From assembly GCA_016213845.1 (NCBI GenBank), contig JACQZN010000057.1:53004-117003 (forward strand): DNA of 64,000 nucleotides, given 5' to 3'. The notes beneath the pieces are model-generated. The model did not search any database and was not told the DNA's origin. It was given only the letters and a program-made list of their open reading frames with translations. Of this stretch, positions 30,002-39,532 are shown in pieces. Position 1 is the first letter of the stretch; each line of letters starts with the position of its first letter. The position numbers and the translations under genes were made by a program. This DNA is from Candidatus Wallbacteria bacterium (lineage in GTDB: Bacteria > Muiribacteriota > UBA6191 > JACPRK01).

Positions 30002-30034
30002 GGGCTGCACCGTGGGGTCTCCACGGGGCAGCCC
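30002..30034 (-). promoter_or_regulatory. Hairpin in the rplL-rpoB gap
   Basis: Arms GGGCTGC/GCAGCCC and CCGTGG/CCACGG, interrupted by one mismatch, enclose a five-base loop. There is no U-tract after it, so a processing site or partial attenuator is more likely than full termination. In E. coli the equivalent gap holds an attenuator and an RNase III site that set the ribosomal-protein to polymerase ratio. The role here is inferred by position. Confidence 0.45.
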
Positions 30035-30061
30035 AGGGTTACTTCTGGGTTGACCTGAATG

Positions 30062-30433
30062 TCACTTAACTTCGACCTGGGCACCGGCTCCCTCGAGGGC
30101 AGCCTTGTACTTGGCCGCGTCTTCCTTCGAGAGCTTCTCCTTGACCGGGGCGGGCGCGCCGTCAACGACGGCCTTCGCCTCCTTGAGGCCGAGGTTGGTG
30201 AGCTCGCGAACGACCTTGATGACGCCGATCTTGTTGGCGCCGGCGTTCTTCAGGATGACGTCGAACTCGGTCTGCTCGACGGCGGCCGGGGCGGCGGCGC
30301 CGGCGGCGGGGGCCGCCATCATGGCGGGAGCTGCGGCGCTGACGCCGAACTTCTCCTCCATGGACTTGACCAGCTCGGAGAGCTGAAGGACGGTGAGATT
30401 GCTGATTGCCTCGATGATCTGCTCGTTGTTCAT
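30062..30433 (-). CDS. rplL: 50S ribosomal protein L7/L12
   Basis: L7/L12 forms the flexible stalk that recruits translation GTPases. The 123-residue product has the N-terminal dimerisation helices ([20 protein letters not shown]), an Ala/Pro-rich hinge, and the C-terminal domain with [20 protein letters not shown] and [20 protein letters not shown], all canonical. It lies 57 bp after rplJ. Confidence 0.98.
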   Translation of the reverse strand: MNNEQIIEAISNLTVLQLSELVKSMEEKFGVSAAAPAMMAAPAAGAAAPAAVEQTEFDVILKNAGANKIGVIKVVRELTNLGLKEAKAVVDGAPAPVKEKLSKEDAAKYKAALEGAGAQVEVK

Positions 30434-30490
30434 GACTTCCTCCGGATACGGGTTAGGTTGGGTTTCAGTAAGGAGACAAAGGTTCGAATT

Positions 30491-31039
30491 TCAGCTCTGG
30501 GGGGCGGGGGCGCCATCGACGGCGGCCTTCTTCTCCTCGAGCGCCTTGAGCGCGTAGAGGAGCTTGCGAGCCGGTCCGTTGAGGACGGTGAGGAGCCGCT
30601 GGATCGGCGAGGCGATCAGTCCGACAACCTGCGCCCTGAGGACGTCGCGGGACGGGAGCGTGGCGATGAGCTTCAGCTCTTCGGCCGTCGCGTGCTTGCC
30701 GTCGAGCACGCCGCCGCGGATCTTGATCTTGCCCTGCGACTCCTTCTCGAAATCGCTGAGCACCTTGAGAATCGCGATCGGGTCCTCGTAGGCGAACGCC
30801 AGGGCGTTGGGGCCCTTGAGCAGCTTGCGGAATGCCGAGTACTCCTCGCCGCCGAACGCCCGGGCCACGAGCGTGTTCTTGGCGACCTTGAACTTGCCCT
30901 TCTTCGCGCGGATCTGGCTCCGCAGCTTCGTGACCTCCTCCACGGAGATCCCCGTGAAGTCGGCCAGCACGACTGCCTTGGAGCCCGAGAGCGCCTGCGA
31001 GACCTCGTCGGTGACCTGGGCCTTGCCTGTCCTGTCCAT
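30491..31039 (-). CDS. rplJ: 50S ribosomal protein L10
   Basis: L10 anchors the L7/L12 stalk to 23S rRNA. The 182-residue product starts MDRTGKAQVTDEVSQALSGS, has AVVLADFTGISVEEVTKLRS, FKVAKNTLVARAF and a C-terminal helix for L7/L12 dimers. The ATG at 31039 is chosen because residues before it do not match the family and lie in the 95-bp rplA-rplJ leader. Confidence 0.96.
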   Translation of the reverse strand: MDRTGKAQVTDEVSQALSGSKAVVLADFTGISVEEVTKLRSQIRAKKGKFKVAKNTLVARAFGGEEYSAFRKLLKGPNALAFAYEDPIAILKVLSDFEKESQGKIKIRGGVLDGKHATAEELKLIATLPSRDVLRAQVVGLIASPIQRLLTVLNGPARKLLYALKALEEKKAAVDGAPAPQS

Positions 31040-31134
31040 TTTAACTCCGTTGCCCTTTCGACTCTTGTTGCACGCCCCGGGGGGCGATGATTGATTCGTT
31101 GATGCGTCCTGAATCGTTGCCTGCCGGCCGGGCC

Positions 31135-31863
31135 TCAAGCCGAGTGGGCTCGGCGGGCCTCGTCGACGTCCGAGCGGACGCTGTTGACGTCCACGCGGAT
31201 GCCGGGACCGTGGGTCGAGTTCAGTGTGACCTTCTTCATGTAGACGCCCTTCGCGGTGCTCGGCTTGGCTCGCAGGAGCGCGTTGAGCACGGTGAGGGTG
31301 TTGTCGAAGAGCTGCTTGCCCTCGAAGGAGGCCTTGCCCGTGGCGACGTGAATGATCCCCTGCTTGTCGACCTTGAACTCGATCTGGCCGCCCTTGGCCG
31401 CCTGAATCGCCGCGGCGATGTTCGGGGTCACCGTGCCCACCTTCGGGTTCGGCATCAGGCCGCGAGGGCCAAGGATCTTACCGAGCTTGCCGACGTGGCG
31501 CATCATGTCCGGCGTGGCAATGACACGGTCGTAGTCGAGCCAGGATTCGTTCTGGATCTTCTCGACGAGCTCGACGCCGCCGGCGAAATCCGCGCCCGCG
31601 TCCTGCGCTTCCTTGACCTTCTCGCCGCTGGCCAGGACCAGGATGCGGACCGTCTTGCCGGTGCCGTGGGGCAGCGTGACGGTCCCCCGGACCATCTGGT
31701 CGGGGTACTTCGGGTTCACGCCAAGGTTGACGGTCAGATTGACCGTCTCGTCGTACTTGGCGTACTTGACTTTCCGCAGAAGCTCGATCGCCTCGCCCAG
31801 CGGATACTGCTGGTCGTGAGTGATCTGCTTTTTCGCGTTGAGATACTTCTTTCCGTGCTTCAT
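31135..31863 (-). CDS. rplA: 50S ribosomal protein L1
   Basis: L1 forms the mobile stalk at the E site and commonly represses its own operon. The 242-residue product starts [14 protein letters not shown] and contains [20 protein letters not shown], the signature [20 protein letters not shown] and [19 protein letters not shown]. The last 15 residues are an extra charged tail. It is 109 bp after rplK. Confidence 0.98.
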   Translation of the reverse strand: MKHGKKYLNAKKQITHDQQYPLGEAIELLRKVKYAKYDETVNLTVNLGVNPKYPDQMVRGTVTLPHGTGKTVRILVLASGEKVKEAQDAGADFAGGVELVEKIQNESWLDYDRVIATPDMMRHVGKLGKILGPRGLMPNPKVGTVTPNIAAAIQAAKGGQIEFKVDKQGIIHVATGKASFEGKQLFDNTLTVLNALLRAKPSTAKGVYMKKVTLNSTHGPGIRVDVNSVRSDVDEARRAHSA

Positions 31864-31972
31864 ATCTAGTTCTCCGGATCGGGTCCGGGGTAACCGGTTC
31901 TGCTGACGGGCCCGTGGCTGTGCGCCGGTGCCCTCGAACTGGGAGTGAATGCCTGGGGGTGTGAAACGGGGA

Positions 31973-32398
31973 CTACGCCTTGAGCCGCACGCCCATGCTG
32001 CGGGCGGTGCCGAGAATCATGTTCGTGGCGCCCTCGAGGTCGGCGGCGTTGAGATCGGGCATCTTGAGCTTGGCGATCTCCTGGGCCTGCTCGCGGCTGA
32101 TCTCGCCGGCCTTGTCCATCTTGGAGTTCTTGGCGCCCTTCTCGAGGTTGATCGCCTTCTTGATCAGCACCGATGCCGGAGGCGTCTTGGTGATGAAGGT
32201 GAAGCTGCGATCCGTGTAGACGGTGATCACACAGGGGATGATCATCCCCATCTGCGACTTCGTCCGCTCGTTGAACGTCTTGCAGAACTCCATGATGTTC
32301 ACGCCGTGCTGGCCGAGAGCCGGCCCGACGGGCGGTGCAGGGTTGGCCTGCCCAGCGGTCACCTGGAGCTTGATCTTGGTTTGAATCTGCTTGGCCAT
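31973..32398 (-). CDS. rplK: 50S ribosomal protein L11
   Basis: L11 forms the base of the GTPase stalk and is needed for the RelA stringent signal. The 141-residue product has [40 protein letters not shown] and the C-terminal [20 protein letters not shown] followed by RSMGV, all canonical. It lies 146 bp after nusG. That gap has no recognisable promoter. Confidence 0.98.
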   Translation of the reverse strand: MAKQIQTKIKLQVTAGQANPAPPVGPALGQHGVNIMEFCKTFNERTKSQMGMIIPCVITVYTDRSFTFITKTPPASVLIKKAINLEKGAKNSKMDKAGEISREQAQEIAKLKMPDLNAADLEGATNMILGTARSMGVRLKA

Positions 32399-32544
32399 TG
32401 TCTTGGGGGGCCTCCGGCCGAGGGCCGTTGGCTGAGGGTTGGGGCCGCAGACTTCGGGCTACGGCCTGGGATTTCTGGTGGTTTCAGGGGATGTTCGTTG
32501 GGAGCGGGTCGCAATCGCCGGAACCGAATCGCGAGCCTGCCGGC

Positions 32545-33138
32545 TCAGCTGACCTCTTCGACTTCGACGAAGGGGATCTCGATGGAGGTCTCGCGGCCGA
32601 AGATGTGAATGAGCACGCGCAGGGTCTTGCGGTCCGCGTTGACCTTGTCGACCAGCCCGATGAAGTCGGAGAACGGTCCGTCGGTGATCTTGACCTGCTG
32701 GCCCTCCTGGAAGGAGATGTGCGCGACAGGCTTGGTCTCCTGCAGACCCATCTGGTAGAGAATGGTCTCGACTTCCTTCTCCTGCAGAGGAGTGGGCCGA
32801 CGACCCAGCCCGACGAATCCGGTGACGCCGGGAGTGTTGCGCACCACGGCCCAGGAATCGTCGTTGAGGTTCATCCGGACGAGGATGTAACCCGGATAGA
32901 TCTTCTTGGGGCCGCCCTTCTTCTTGCTGGCCGGAGCGCCCTTGGCAGTCTCCTCGGTCGGCACGAGCACCTCGAAGATCTGCTCCTGCATATTCATGAC
33001 GCGGATGCGGTGCTCCAGATGCTCCTTCACCTTGTGCTCGCAGCTGGTGTTGGTGTGCACCACGTACCACTTGGCGTCGACGGAATCGGAACCGCTCACC
33101 GACTTCGTTCCCTCGCTGGCGTAAGACTCTGTGTTCAC
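32545..33138 (-). CDS. nusG: Transcription termination/antitermination factor NusG
   Basis: NusG binds RNA polymerase through its NGN domain and couples it to Rho or to S10 on the ribosome through its KOW domain. The 197-residue product has the NGN start KWYVVHTNTSCEHKVKEHLE, IYPGYILVRMNLNDDSWAVV, and the KOW segment EGQQVKITDGPFSDFIGLVD. About 20 Ser/Asp-rich residues precede the NGN core. The GTG start at 33138 overlaps the secE stop as GTGA. Confidence 0.97.
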   Translation of the reverse strand: MNTESYASEGTKSVSGSDSVDAKWYVVHTNTSCEHKVKEHLEHRIRVMNMQEQIFEVLVPTEETAKGAPASKKKGGPKKIYPGYILVRMNLNDDSWAVVRNTPGVTGFVGLGRRPTPLQEKEVETILYQMGLQETKPVAHISFQEGQQVKITDGPFSDFIGLVDKVNADRKTLRVLIHIFGRETSIEIPFVEVEEVS

Positions 33139-33341
33139 TTGCTGACCGCCAGTAGCGCCCCGAGCGTCTGCCGGAGGATCTCGTCACAGAGGAAGATGTA
33201 GATGGACAACATCACGCTGGTGATCATGACGACCATCGTGGACATCCGGATGGACTTCATCGTCGGCCAGGAGACGCGACCCTTGTCGGGCCGGACTTCT
33301 CGCCAGACTTCCTCCAGGAACTGCTTCAGATCGTTGAACAT
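33135..33341 (-). CDS. secE: Protein translocase subunit SecE
   Basis: SecE clamps SecY in the translocon. The 68-residue single-span form has the amphipathic helix FLEEVWREVRPDKGRVSWPT, the classic VSWP motif, and one membrane helix (MVVMITSVMLSIYIFL). The ATG at 33341 matches the family start. A longer upstream reading would run into tRNA-Trp. It overlaps nusG by four bases. Confidence 0.95.
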   Translation of the reverse strand: MFNDLKQFLEEVWREVRPDKGRVSWPTMKSIRMSTMVVMITSVMLSIYIFLCDEILRQTLGALLAVSK

Positions 33342-33371
33342 GCGATACCTTCGAGTTGCTTGGGGTTCTGG

Positions 33372-33444
33372 CAGGCCAGGAGGGATTTGAACCCCCAACC
33401 CACGGATTTGGAGTCCGTTGCTCTACCGTTGGAGCTACTGGCCT
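33372..33444 (-). tRNA. tRNA-Trp (CCA anticodon)
   Basis: A complete cloverleaf of 73 nt folds with acceptor stem AGGCCAG/CTGGCCT, a D-arm GTAGCTCCAACGGTAGAGC, anticodon CCA at 33411-33409, and a T-arm with loop TTCAAAT. The 3' CCA is not encoded. It lies between rpmG and secE, 14 and 30 bp away, a common location for trpT. Confidence 0.95.
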
Positions 33445-33458
33445 GCGCCACTCCCGGA

Positions 33459-33608
33459 CTACTTGGATTCCTTGTGAACCTGGTGTGACCTGCAAACGGG
33501 GCAGAACTTCTTCCGCTCGAGCCGGTCGGCAGTGTTTTTCTTGTTCTTCATCGACGAGTAATTCCTGTTCTTGCATTCACTGCAAGCCAGGGTGATTTGA
33601 ACCCTCAT
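33459..33608 (-). CDS. rpmG: 50S ribosomal protein L33, zinc-binding form
   Basis: The 49-residue product starts [20 protein letters not shown] and contains CSEC and CPVC, the four zinc ligands of the C+ form, with the conserved [17 protein letters not shown] between them. The ATG at 33608 follows GGAGACCGACG. The upstream in-frame start would add 12 residues not seen in the family. It is the first gene after the 33.67-kb promoter. Confidence 0.95.
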   Translation of the reverse strand: MRVQITLACSECKNRNYSSMKNKKNTADRLERKKFCPVCRSHQVHKESK

Positions 33609-33635
33609 CGTCGGTCTCCTTCGAATCGATTGCCG

Positions 33636-33661
33636 AAAAAGCAAGCCCGCCTTTTTGCGGG
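33636..33661 (-). promoter_or_regulatory. Leader hairpin followed by U-tract before rpmG
   Basis: Immediately after the predicted transcription start the minus-strand RNA can pair CCCGC with GCGGG around AAAAAG, then reads CUUGCUUUUUC. The stem is only five base pairs, so it may be a weak attenuator or a 5'-end stabiliser, or simply chance. Confidence 0.3.
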
Positions 33662-33668
33662 TCAGGCG

Positions 33669-33697
33669 ATTTTATCACCACGAAGATCCGTTGTCAA
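33669..33697 (-). promoter_or_regulatory. Strong sigma-70 promoter of the rpmG-trnW-secE-nusG-rpl-rpoBC operon
   Basis: On the minus strand a perfect TTGACA (33697-33692) is followed after exactly 17 bases by TAAAAT (33674-33669). The predicted start near 33662 gives about 54 nt of leader before rpmG. It is placed between the tuf terminator-like hairpin and rpmG. Confidence 0.88.
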
Positions 33698-33776
33698 CGG
33701 GAATGTTGCGTTCCGGCATGGGGATTGCTGAGTGAGCCGTTCCCCCAGGCTCTTCCTGGGAAGCCGGCAATACGCA

Positions 33777-33802
33777 GCCCCCGCCGGAGATCCGGCGGGG
33801 GC
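33777..33802 (-). terminator. Stem-loop downstream of tuf
   Basis: An 11-bp GC-rich stem (GCCCCCGCCGG with CCGGCGGGGGC) closes an AGAT loop 46 bp after the tuf stop. On the minus strand only TGCGTATT follows, so the U-tract is poor and termination may be partial. It separates tuf from the rpmG promoter. Confidence 0.6.
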
Positions 33803-33848
33803 CAATTCTTGCAGTCGCGCCTTCCCCTGCGGGAAGGCTGCTGGCCGA

Positions 33849-35048
33849 CTACTCCACCACTTCCGAGACGACGCCCGCACCCACGGTGCGGCCGCCCTCA
33901 CGGATGGCGAAGCGGAGCCCCTGCTCCATGGCAATCGGAGTGATCAGCTCGATGTACATCCGGACGTTGTCGCCCGGCATGACCATCTCGGTGCCCTCCG
34001 GCAGCTTGGCAACGCCGGTGACGTCCGTCGTGCGGAAGTAGAACTGGGGGCGATAGCCGTTGAAGAACGGTGTGTGACGCCCACCCTCTTCCTTCGAGAG
34101 CACGTAGACCTCGGCCTTGAACTTCTTGTGAGGGGTGATCGAGCCCGGCACGCAGATGACCTGCCCGCGCTCGACGTCCTTCTTGTCGATGCCTCGCAGC
34201 AACACGCCGATGTTGTCGCCGGCGCGTCCCTCGTCGAGCAGCTTCTTGAACATCTCGACGCCGGTCACGACCGACTTCTTCGTGTCGCTGAAGCCGACGA
34301 TCTCGATCGCCTCGCCGACTTTGATGATGCCGCGCTCTACACGTCCCGTGGCCACGGTGCCGCGGCCAGAGATCGTGAAAACGTCTTCCACCGGCATCAG
34401 GAAGGGCTTGTCCAGGGCGCGCTGCGGCGTCGGGACGTAGCTGTCCAGGGCGCTCATCAGCTCGAGGATCGGCTTGTACTCGGGAGCATTCGGATCGGTC
34501 GAAGCCGACTCGAGAGCCTTCAACCCGCTGCCCTTGACGATCGGAATCTGCTCGCCAGGGAACTCGTACTTGCTCAAAAGCTCGCGCACCTCGATCTCCA
34601 CCAGCTCCATCAACTCGGGATCGTCCACCATGTCGGCCTTGTTCAGGAACACGACGATGTAGGGGACGCCGACCTGGCGGGCCAGCAGGATGTGCTCACG
34701 AGTCTGGGGCATCGGGCCGTCGGCCGCGCTGACCACCAGGATGGCGCCGTCCATCTGCGCGGCGCCCGTGATCATGTTCTTGATGTAGTCCGCGTGGCCC
34801 GGACAATCGACGTGGGCATAGTGGCGCGTAGCCGTCTGGTACTCCACGTGCGCGGTGTTGATCGTGATGCCGCGCTCCCGCTCCTCGGGGGCCGCGTCGA
34901 TCGAGTCGTAGCTGCGGAACTCCGCACCACCCTGCATGCCCAGCACCTTCGTGATGGCCGCGGTCAGGGTAGTCTTGCCGTGGTCCACGTGACCGATCGT
35001 GCCGACGTTGACGTGCGGCTTCGTCCTTTCGAACTTCTCCTTGGCCAT
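33849..35048 (-). CDS. tuf: Translation elongation factor Tu
   Basis: EF-Tu delivers aminoacyl-tRNA to the A site. The 399-residue product starts [20 protein letters not shown] and has [10 protein letters not shown], the switch [24 protein letters not shown] and NKADMV. Domains II and III include [20 protein letters not shown] and [20 protein letters not shown]. It follows tRNA-Tyr and tRNA-Thr instead of sitting after fusA, an arrangement that resembles the E. coli tufB locus. No second tuf copy is in the window. Confidence 0.98.
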   Translation of the reverse strand: MAKEKFERTKPHVNVGTIGHVDHGKTTLTAAITKVLGMQGGAEFRSYDSIDAAPEERERGITINTAHVEYQTATRHYAHVDCPGHADYIKNMITGAAQMDGAILVVSAADGPMPQTREHILLARQVGVPYIVVFLNKADMVDDPELMELVEIEVRELLSKYEFPGEQIPIVKGSGLKALESASTDPNAPEYKPILELMSALDSYVPTPQRALDKPFLMPVEDVFTISGRGTVATGRVERGIIKVGEAIEIVGFSDTKKSVVTGVEMFKKLLDEGRAGDNIGVLLRGIDKKDVERGQVICVPGSITPHKKFKAEVYVLSKEEGGRHTPFFNGYRPQFYFRTTDVTGVAKLPEGTEMVMPGDNVRMYIELITPIAMEQGLRFAIREGGRTVGAGVVSEVVE

Positions 35049-35154
35049 TACGACCTCCTGTCAGCGGGTTTACCAGCCGAGGATCTCGGCACCCGGTGCG
35101 TTGCGGGCGGCCGGCCCGCTACGACTACTCAATGAATGGTTTGCTGCAAGTTTC

Positions 35155-35231
35155 TGGAGCCCACGACCGGGATTGAACCGGTGAACCTCGTCCTTACCAA
35201 GGACGCGCTCTACCAACTGAGCTACGTGGGC
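35155..35231 (-). tRNA. tRNA-Thr (GGT anticodon)
   Basis: A complete cloverleaf with acceptor stem GCCCACG/CGTGGGC, D-arm GCTCAGTTGGTAGAGC, anticodon GGT at 35198-35196 and T-arm CCGGTTCAATCCCGG. The 3' CCA is encoded (35157-35155). It lies 106 bp upstream of tuf and 84 bp after tRNA-Tyr. The intervening bases show no third tRNA, although a tRNA-Gly often occurs there in Proteobacteria. Confidence 0.95.
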
Positions 35232-35315
35232 GGGATTTCCTGTTTGGATGCGACCTGGATGGGGGATTCAAAACATCCGGACCTACGCCAATCCGCTGCG
35301 GGGGACTCCGCAGAG

Positions 35316-35397
35316 TGGGCAGGGAAGGATTTGAACCTTCGAAGGCATAGCCGGCAGATTTACAGTCTGCTCCCTTTGACCACTCGGGAACCTGCCC
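35316..35397 (-). tRNA. tRNA-Tyr (GTA anticodon)
   Basis: The 82-nt class II tRNA has acceptor stem GGGCAGG/CCTGCCC, anticodon GTA flanked by CAGACTGTAAATCTG, a long variable arm (CCGGCTATGCCTTCG) and a T-arm with loop TTCAAAT. The 3' CCA is not encoded. It is the first gene of the tRNA-tuf transcript, about 25 nt after the predicted start. Confidence 0.95.
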
Positions 35398-35428
35398 CAG
35401 CAAGTCCAATTGTCCTGAATAGGAGCGG

Positions 35429-35458
35429 GTTGTATCACGGATTAGTCGCGGCTGTCAA
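35429..35458 (-). promoter_or_regulatory. Sigma-70 promoter of the tRNA-Tyr/tRNA-Thr/tuf operon
   Basis: On the minus strand a perfect TTGACA (35458-35453) is followed after 18 bases by TACAAC (35434-35429). The predicted start is near 35422, just before tRNA-Tyr. With those of rpsL and rpmG it is one of three near-consensus promoters that drive the translation machinery here. Confidence 0.82.
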
Positions 35459-35693
35459 GCCGAGCGTGCGGACTCGGGTGCATGTCCCGTAAGGGGCCAC
35501 TCCTTGTCATCTCGTGCCCATGCCCTAGCCCGCCCCCCTTCTTCCGCCGCCCCATCTCAATCACGGCAACGTCACCGTCTCCGCAACGACAGAGAAGGGA
35601 CAGACCGCTTTCCCTCCGTCACTGCGTTCGCTCACGGCCCCGCCCTGCGTCCCTCCATGCCATAATCCCCACGACGCCGACCTAAGGAGGAAC

Positions 35694-36722
35694 ATGACTG
35701 CAAAGCTCGTCACGGTTCAACGCCACATCATGGAGCAGCAGGAGAAGTACCCGGAGGCAACGGGCGCCTTCACCCACCTACTGCAGGACCTGTTGCTGGC
35801 GGCCAAGATCATCACCCGCGAAGTCCGCCGGGCGGGCCTCCAGAACATCCTGGGCCTGACGGGCCAGACGAACATCCAGGGCGAGCAGGTGGCCAAGCTC
35901 GACGAGTTCGCCAACGACACCATCCGGCGCGCCATGGACCACGGCGGCCACCTCTGTTGCATGGCGAGCGAGGAGAACGTCGACGTCATCCCGATCCCCG
36001 AGAGATACCCCAAGGGCCGCTACGTGCTGCTGTTCGATCCGCTCGACGGCTCCTCCAACATCGACGCCAACGTCACCATCGGCACCATCTTCAGCGTCTA
36101 TCGCCGCGTCTCAAAGGGAACCGACGGCACCGTCGAGGACTGCACCCAGCCCGGGACCAAGCAGGTCGCCGCAGGCTACATCCTCTACGGCTCCTCGACG
36201 ATGTTCGTCTACACCACCGGCAACGGCGTGCACGGCTTCACGCTCGACCCGACCATCGGCGAGTTCCTCCTCTCCCACGAGAACATCCGCTGTCCCAGGA
36301 AGGGCAAGATCTACAGCGTCAACGAATCCAACTACACGCACTGGGACGACGGGACCCGCCGCTTCATCGACTACCTCAAGGAGACCAACCCCGAAACCGA
36401 CCGTCCCTACTCGCTCCGGTACGTCGGAAGCCTCGTGGCGGATCTGCACCGCACGCTGGTCTACGGCGGCGTCTTCCTCTACCCCGCCGACCGGCGCAAC
36501 CCCCGCAAACCGAAGGGAAAGCTGCGGCTGATGTACGAGGCCAACCCCGCCGCGATGATCATGGAACAGGCCGGCGGCCGCGCCTCGACCGGAACGGAGC
36601 GCATCCTCGCCATCGTCCCCGAGGAGCTGCACCAGCGCGTCCCGCTGATCGTCGGCAGCCAGGACGACGTGGAGCTCTACGAGAAATTCGTGAGCGGCGG
36701 GAAGGCGGAAGAGGGAAGATAG
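35694..36722 (+). CDS. fbp: Fructose-1,6-bisphosphatase class I
   Basis: FBPase hydrolyses fructose-1,6-bisphosphate to fructose-6-phosphate in gluconeogenesis or the Calvin cycle. The 342-residue product has the metal-binding ASEENVD (Glu93/94) and the signature [20 protein letters not shown] (Asp115, Asp118), followed later by [11 protein letters not shown] and [20 protein letters not shown], and ends near the active-site [13 protein letters not shown]. Length is typical (330-345). TAAGGAGGAAC precedes the ATG. The last codons and TAG stop lie in a 7-nt repeat array. The 295 bp upstream to tRNA-Tyr, which diverges, show no clear promoter. Confidence 0.97.
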   Translation: MTAKLVTVQRHIMEQQEKYPEATGAFTHLLQDLLLAAKIITREVRRAGLQNILGLTGQTNIQGEQVAKLDEFANDTIRRAMDHGGHLCCMASEENVDVIPIPERYPKGRYVLLFDPLDGSSNIDANVTIGTIFSVYRRVSKGTDGTVEDCTQPGTKQVAAGYILYGSSTMFVYTTGNGVHGFTLDPTIGEFLLSHENIRCPRKGKIYSVNESNYTHWDDGTRRFIDYLKETNPETDRPYSLRYVGSLVADLHRTLVYGGVFLYPADRRNPRKPKGKLRLMYEANPAAMIMEQAGGRASTGTERILAIVPEELHQRVPLIVGSQDDVELYEKFVSGGKAEEGR

Positions 36723-36992
36723 AAGATGGAAGATGGAAGATGGAAGATGGAAGGTAGAAGCTGGGAGCGATGCCGAAAGGTGGGAAGCCGCTTCGCTACC
36801 TTCCCGTTCGGCTTGTCGAACCACGCGTAGGCAACGAGACTCCCCCCGCTTACCCCTGAGCTTATCGAAGGGCGAACGGTCACGCTGTGATGCGCCCTCC
36901 CGCCTTCCGCGCGTGCACCTCAGCGCCGCCAAGCCCCGACCTTCACCCCACCTTCCACCTTCTACCTTCTACCTTCTACCTTCTACCTTCCA
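36714..36992. repeat. Inverted 7-nt-period arrays between fbp and the HEAT gene
   Basis: Seven heptamers around GGAAGAT run from 36714 to 36762, and their first unit supplies the TAG stop of fbp. Six heptamers around CCTTCTA run from 36951 to 36992, ending six bases before the converging HEAT gene stop. The two arms are complementary in part (GGAAGGTAGAAG at 36749 pairs with 36980-36991), so transcripts from either side can form a long hairpin. The 190 bp between the arms also hold a CCCTGAGCTTATCGAAGGG element (36854-36872), a dispersed motif known from many GC-rich genomes. Confidence 0.8.
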
Positions 36993-36997
36993 TCTCC

Positions 36998-39532
36998 TCA
37001 GGCCTTCCCGTCGCCTAGCCGCCGCTCGAACTCGGCGACCTTGGCGCGGATGCGCGGGTCGAGGGATTCGTTGGCGAGCAGCATGGCGGTGAGCGCACGC
37101 GCCAGCTTGCGTTTGCCCAGGCCGGCGGAGGCCCGCGCCAGCTCGAGGATCGCCCCGGGCTCGTCGGGCGTGTTGAGACAGGCCTTCCAGAGCTCGCCCT
37201 CGGCACCGGCGTAGTCCTTCTGAGCCAGGTGAACCATTCCCAGCCTGCGGTGCAGGTCCTCGGTCCACTGCAGCTGGCTCACGATGAAACGGGCGATGGC
37301 ACCGGCGCCGCCCTGGTCCCCCTTGCCGAGGAACTGGCGGCCGTGCTCGACGAAGCGAGCCAGGATCTCCAGGTGCAGACTGAAGATCGAGAAGTATCCT
37401 GAGAGTACGCTCTCGACGTCTCCGGAAGCCTTGGCCCCCTTGAGCTGCTCGCAGAGCAGGTAGAGGAACTTCCCTTTGTCGGCGACCTCAGCAGGGGGAT
37501 CGTGGCGCTGGGGCTGGCCGGCTGACAGGCGCGCCATCAGGAAGTGGGCGTGCGGGCTGGTCGGGTCCCGCTCCAGCAGACGCTTGACCGTCTCGCGCGC
37601 CACGTCCTCGCGCATCTCGGTCATGGCGCGCAGCGCTTCGACGAGAACCAGCTCCGCGTCGGCCGTCTCGTCGCGGGCCTCGAGCTTGGGCGGGACGAAA
37701 CCGATCGTGACGTTGAGATCGTCCTTGGGCGGCGGAAGCGCCTTGACGCGATCGGCCAAGGCGGAGTGGAGCAGCGCCCGCTTCTCGATCTCCCGCCAGC
37801 TCAGGTTGCGCGCGATGGTCCCGAGCGCATAGAGCGCGGCGCGGGGACCAGCCTCGTCGCGGGCCGAGAGGAGCCTTGCGAGGCCCGCGGCCTCCTGGAG
37901 ATGGCCAAGGTTCCAGAGCACGACGATGGCGTTGGCGCGAATCCGGGGGTTTGCGTGGCCCGTGAATGGCTGAACCATCACGGAGACCTCCAGACCGGCC
38001 ACGTTGTCGAGCGCCTCGATGGCGTTGGCGACGACCCGCTCGCTGGAGTCGCCGAGCTTGCGCTGCAGGAATGTCAGGTTGCCCTGGTGCGAAATCACCC
38101 CCATGGCGGTGACGATGGTGGAGCGCACCAGCTCGTGGTCCGTCTGCTGGTAGAGGTTCTCCAGCTCGCGCAGCACGGGCGGGCCGCCGACCCGGGCGTA
38201 GGCTCCTACGGCCTGCACGCGAACCTGGGGGTTGGGGTGCGCCAGCAGCTTCTGGAGGACGGCCCGGACGCGAGGGTTCCGCAAGCGCGAGATGGCGGCC
38301 ATGCAGGTGGCCAGCACGGTCTTGTCGAGCTCGGTGTTGGTCATCACGACCAGGGCCTCGACGGCCTCGACGTTCTGGATCTCGGCAGCGATCCAGGCAG
38401 CAGTGGCCCGGTCGAGCGGCTTGTCGCTCTTCATCATCCGCCGCAGCTCATCCAATGCCCGCTTGTGGTCGTGCGGGAAGACCGCCATGAGGGCGTTTCC
38501 CCGGACCCGGTTGTTCTTGTCGGACAGATAGGGCTCCACCAGCGGCAGCAGCTCCTTGTCGCTGACAGGCAGCCGGGCGATACCCTCGAGGGCGTTGGCT
38601 CGCACGCGCAGGTGGGGGCTGGGTAGGGCCTTCGAGAGGATGGGGAAGGCCTTCCCCAGGCCGATCTGGCCGAGCGTCATCATCGCCTTCGAGAGCACAC
38701 GGTCGTCCCCGATGGAGCCGATGCGCCGGCCGATGGCGTCGACGGCAGCCTCGCGGCCCACGCGGCCCAGGCTGGCGAGGATTGCCAGCTGCACGGCGGC
38801 GGCGGTCTCGCGCTCCCACATCGTCACGAGCGCCGGCTCACCGGCTCGGCGGGGCAGCTTGCCGAGGGCCAGGGCTGCTCGCTCCCGGACCGTCTCGCTC
38901 GACGCGGCGGCCAGCTTGGCGAGCGTGCCGAGCGCCTCGGCGTCTTCCAACCCGCCGAGCACGTCGGCGGACTTCGACAGCATCGCATCGTCGCGTTCGC
39001 GCTCCACGAGACGGTTGACCAGCGCCAGCACCTCGGGGGTGCGGAAGTGCTCCAGCGCCTCGAAGGCCTTGTCGCGCAGGACGGGGTTGCCGAGCGAGTC
39101 GATGAGAAGGTTGATGGAGCCGGCGTCCTGGAGGAGTCCCAAAGTCACGAGAGCCTGCGGAGCCAGCGGATGATTCGGCACCAGTTGGCGCGCCGCGGAG
39201 AGCACGGGGGTCAGCACCTCGTGCGCAGCGCGGCGCAGCTCCTGCTCCCGGCCGCGCTCGATGTCCGACAGCGTCGTCATCCGCGAATGGATGCCCAGCT
39301 CCCGGAGACGGTCCTCGGCGCCGAATCCCCATTCCAGAAGCTTCGACATCGACAGCTTCGCGTGGCGAACGACCTCGTCCTCGCGGTCGTTGGTGGCCGC
39401 CTGCAGCAGCTCCACGACGGTGTCCGGCTCTAGCCTGTGGTGGTTCTGGATCAAGAGGTCGATGGCGAACAGGCGCGTCATGGCGTTCGGGTCCATCATG
39501 AGCGTCTGGATCGTCTTGAGCAGGTCCGTCAT
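36998..39532 (-). CDS. HEAT-repeat protein with C-terminal TPR-like region
   Basis: The 844-residue protein has no signal peptide or membrane span, so it is likely cytoplasmic. Residues about 10-600 are helical repeats of HEAT type, for example HPNPQVRVQAVGAYARVGGP and SSERVVANAIEALDNVAGLE. The rest (about 660-840) looks TPR-like, with HRRLGMVHLAQKDYAGAEGE followed by LWKACLNTPDEPGAILELAR. Such proteins are scaffolds for protein partners. I recognise no catalytic motif and do not know its partner. The ATG at 39532 is divergent from the next gene. Confidence 0.8.
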   Translation of the reverse strand: MTDLLKTIQTLMMDPNAMTRLFAIDLLIQNHHRLEPDTVVELLQAATNDREDEVVRHAKLSMSKLLEWGFGAEDRLRELGIHSRMTTLSDIERGREQELRRAAHEVLTPVLSAARQLVPNHPLAPQALVTLGLLQDAGSINLLIDSLGNPVLRDKAFEALEHFRTPEVLALVNRLVERERDDAMLSKSADVLGGLEDAEALGTLAKLAAASSETVRERAALALGKLPRRAGEPALVTMWERETAAAVQLAILASLGRVGREAAVDAIGRRIGSIGDDRVLSKAMMTLGQIGLGKAFPILSKALPSPHLRVRANALEGIARLPVSDKELLPLVEPYLSDKNNRVRGNALMAVFPHDHKRALDELRRMMKSDKPLDRATAAWIAAEIQNVEAVEALVVMTNTELDKTVLATCMAAISRLRNPRVRAVLQKLLAHPNPQVRVQAVGAYARVGGPPVLRELENLYQQTDHELVRSTIVTAMGVISHQGNLTFLQRKLGDSSERVVANAIEALDNVAGLEVSVMVQPFTGHANPRIRANAIVVLWNLGHLQEAAGLARLLSARDEAGPRAALYALGTIARNLSWREIEKRALLHSALADRVKALPPPKDDLNVTIGFVPPKLEARDETADAELVLVEALRAMTEMREDVARETVKRLLERDPTSPHAHFLMARLSAGQPQRHDPPAEVADKGKFLYLLCEQLKGAKASGDVESVLSGYFSIFSLHLEILARFVEHGRQFLGKGDQGGAGAIARFIVSQLQWTEDLHRRLGMVHLAQKDYAGAEGELWKACLNTPDEPGAILELARASAGLGKRKLARALTAMLLANESLDPRIRAKVAEFERRLGDGKA

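Noticed and set aside
33459..33644. Start of rpmG 12 codons upstream
   Set aside because: The extra residues have no family counterpart. The internal ATG has a fitting ribosome binding site and matches L33 length.
35232..35315. A third tRNA (tRNA-Gly) between tRNA-Tyr and tRNA-Thr
   Set aside because: The 84 bp contain a small hairpin but no acceptor, anticodon or T-arm pairing.
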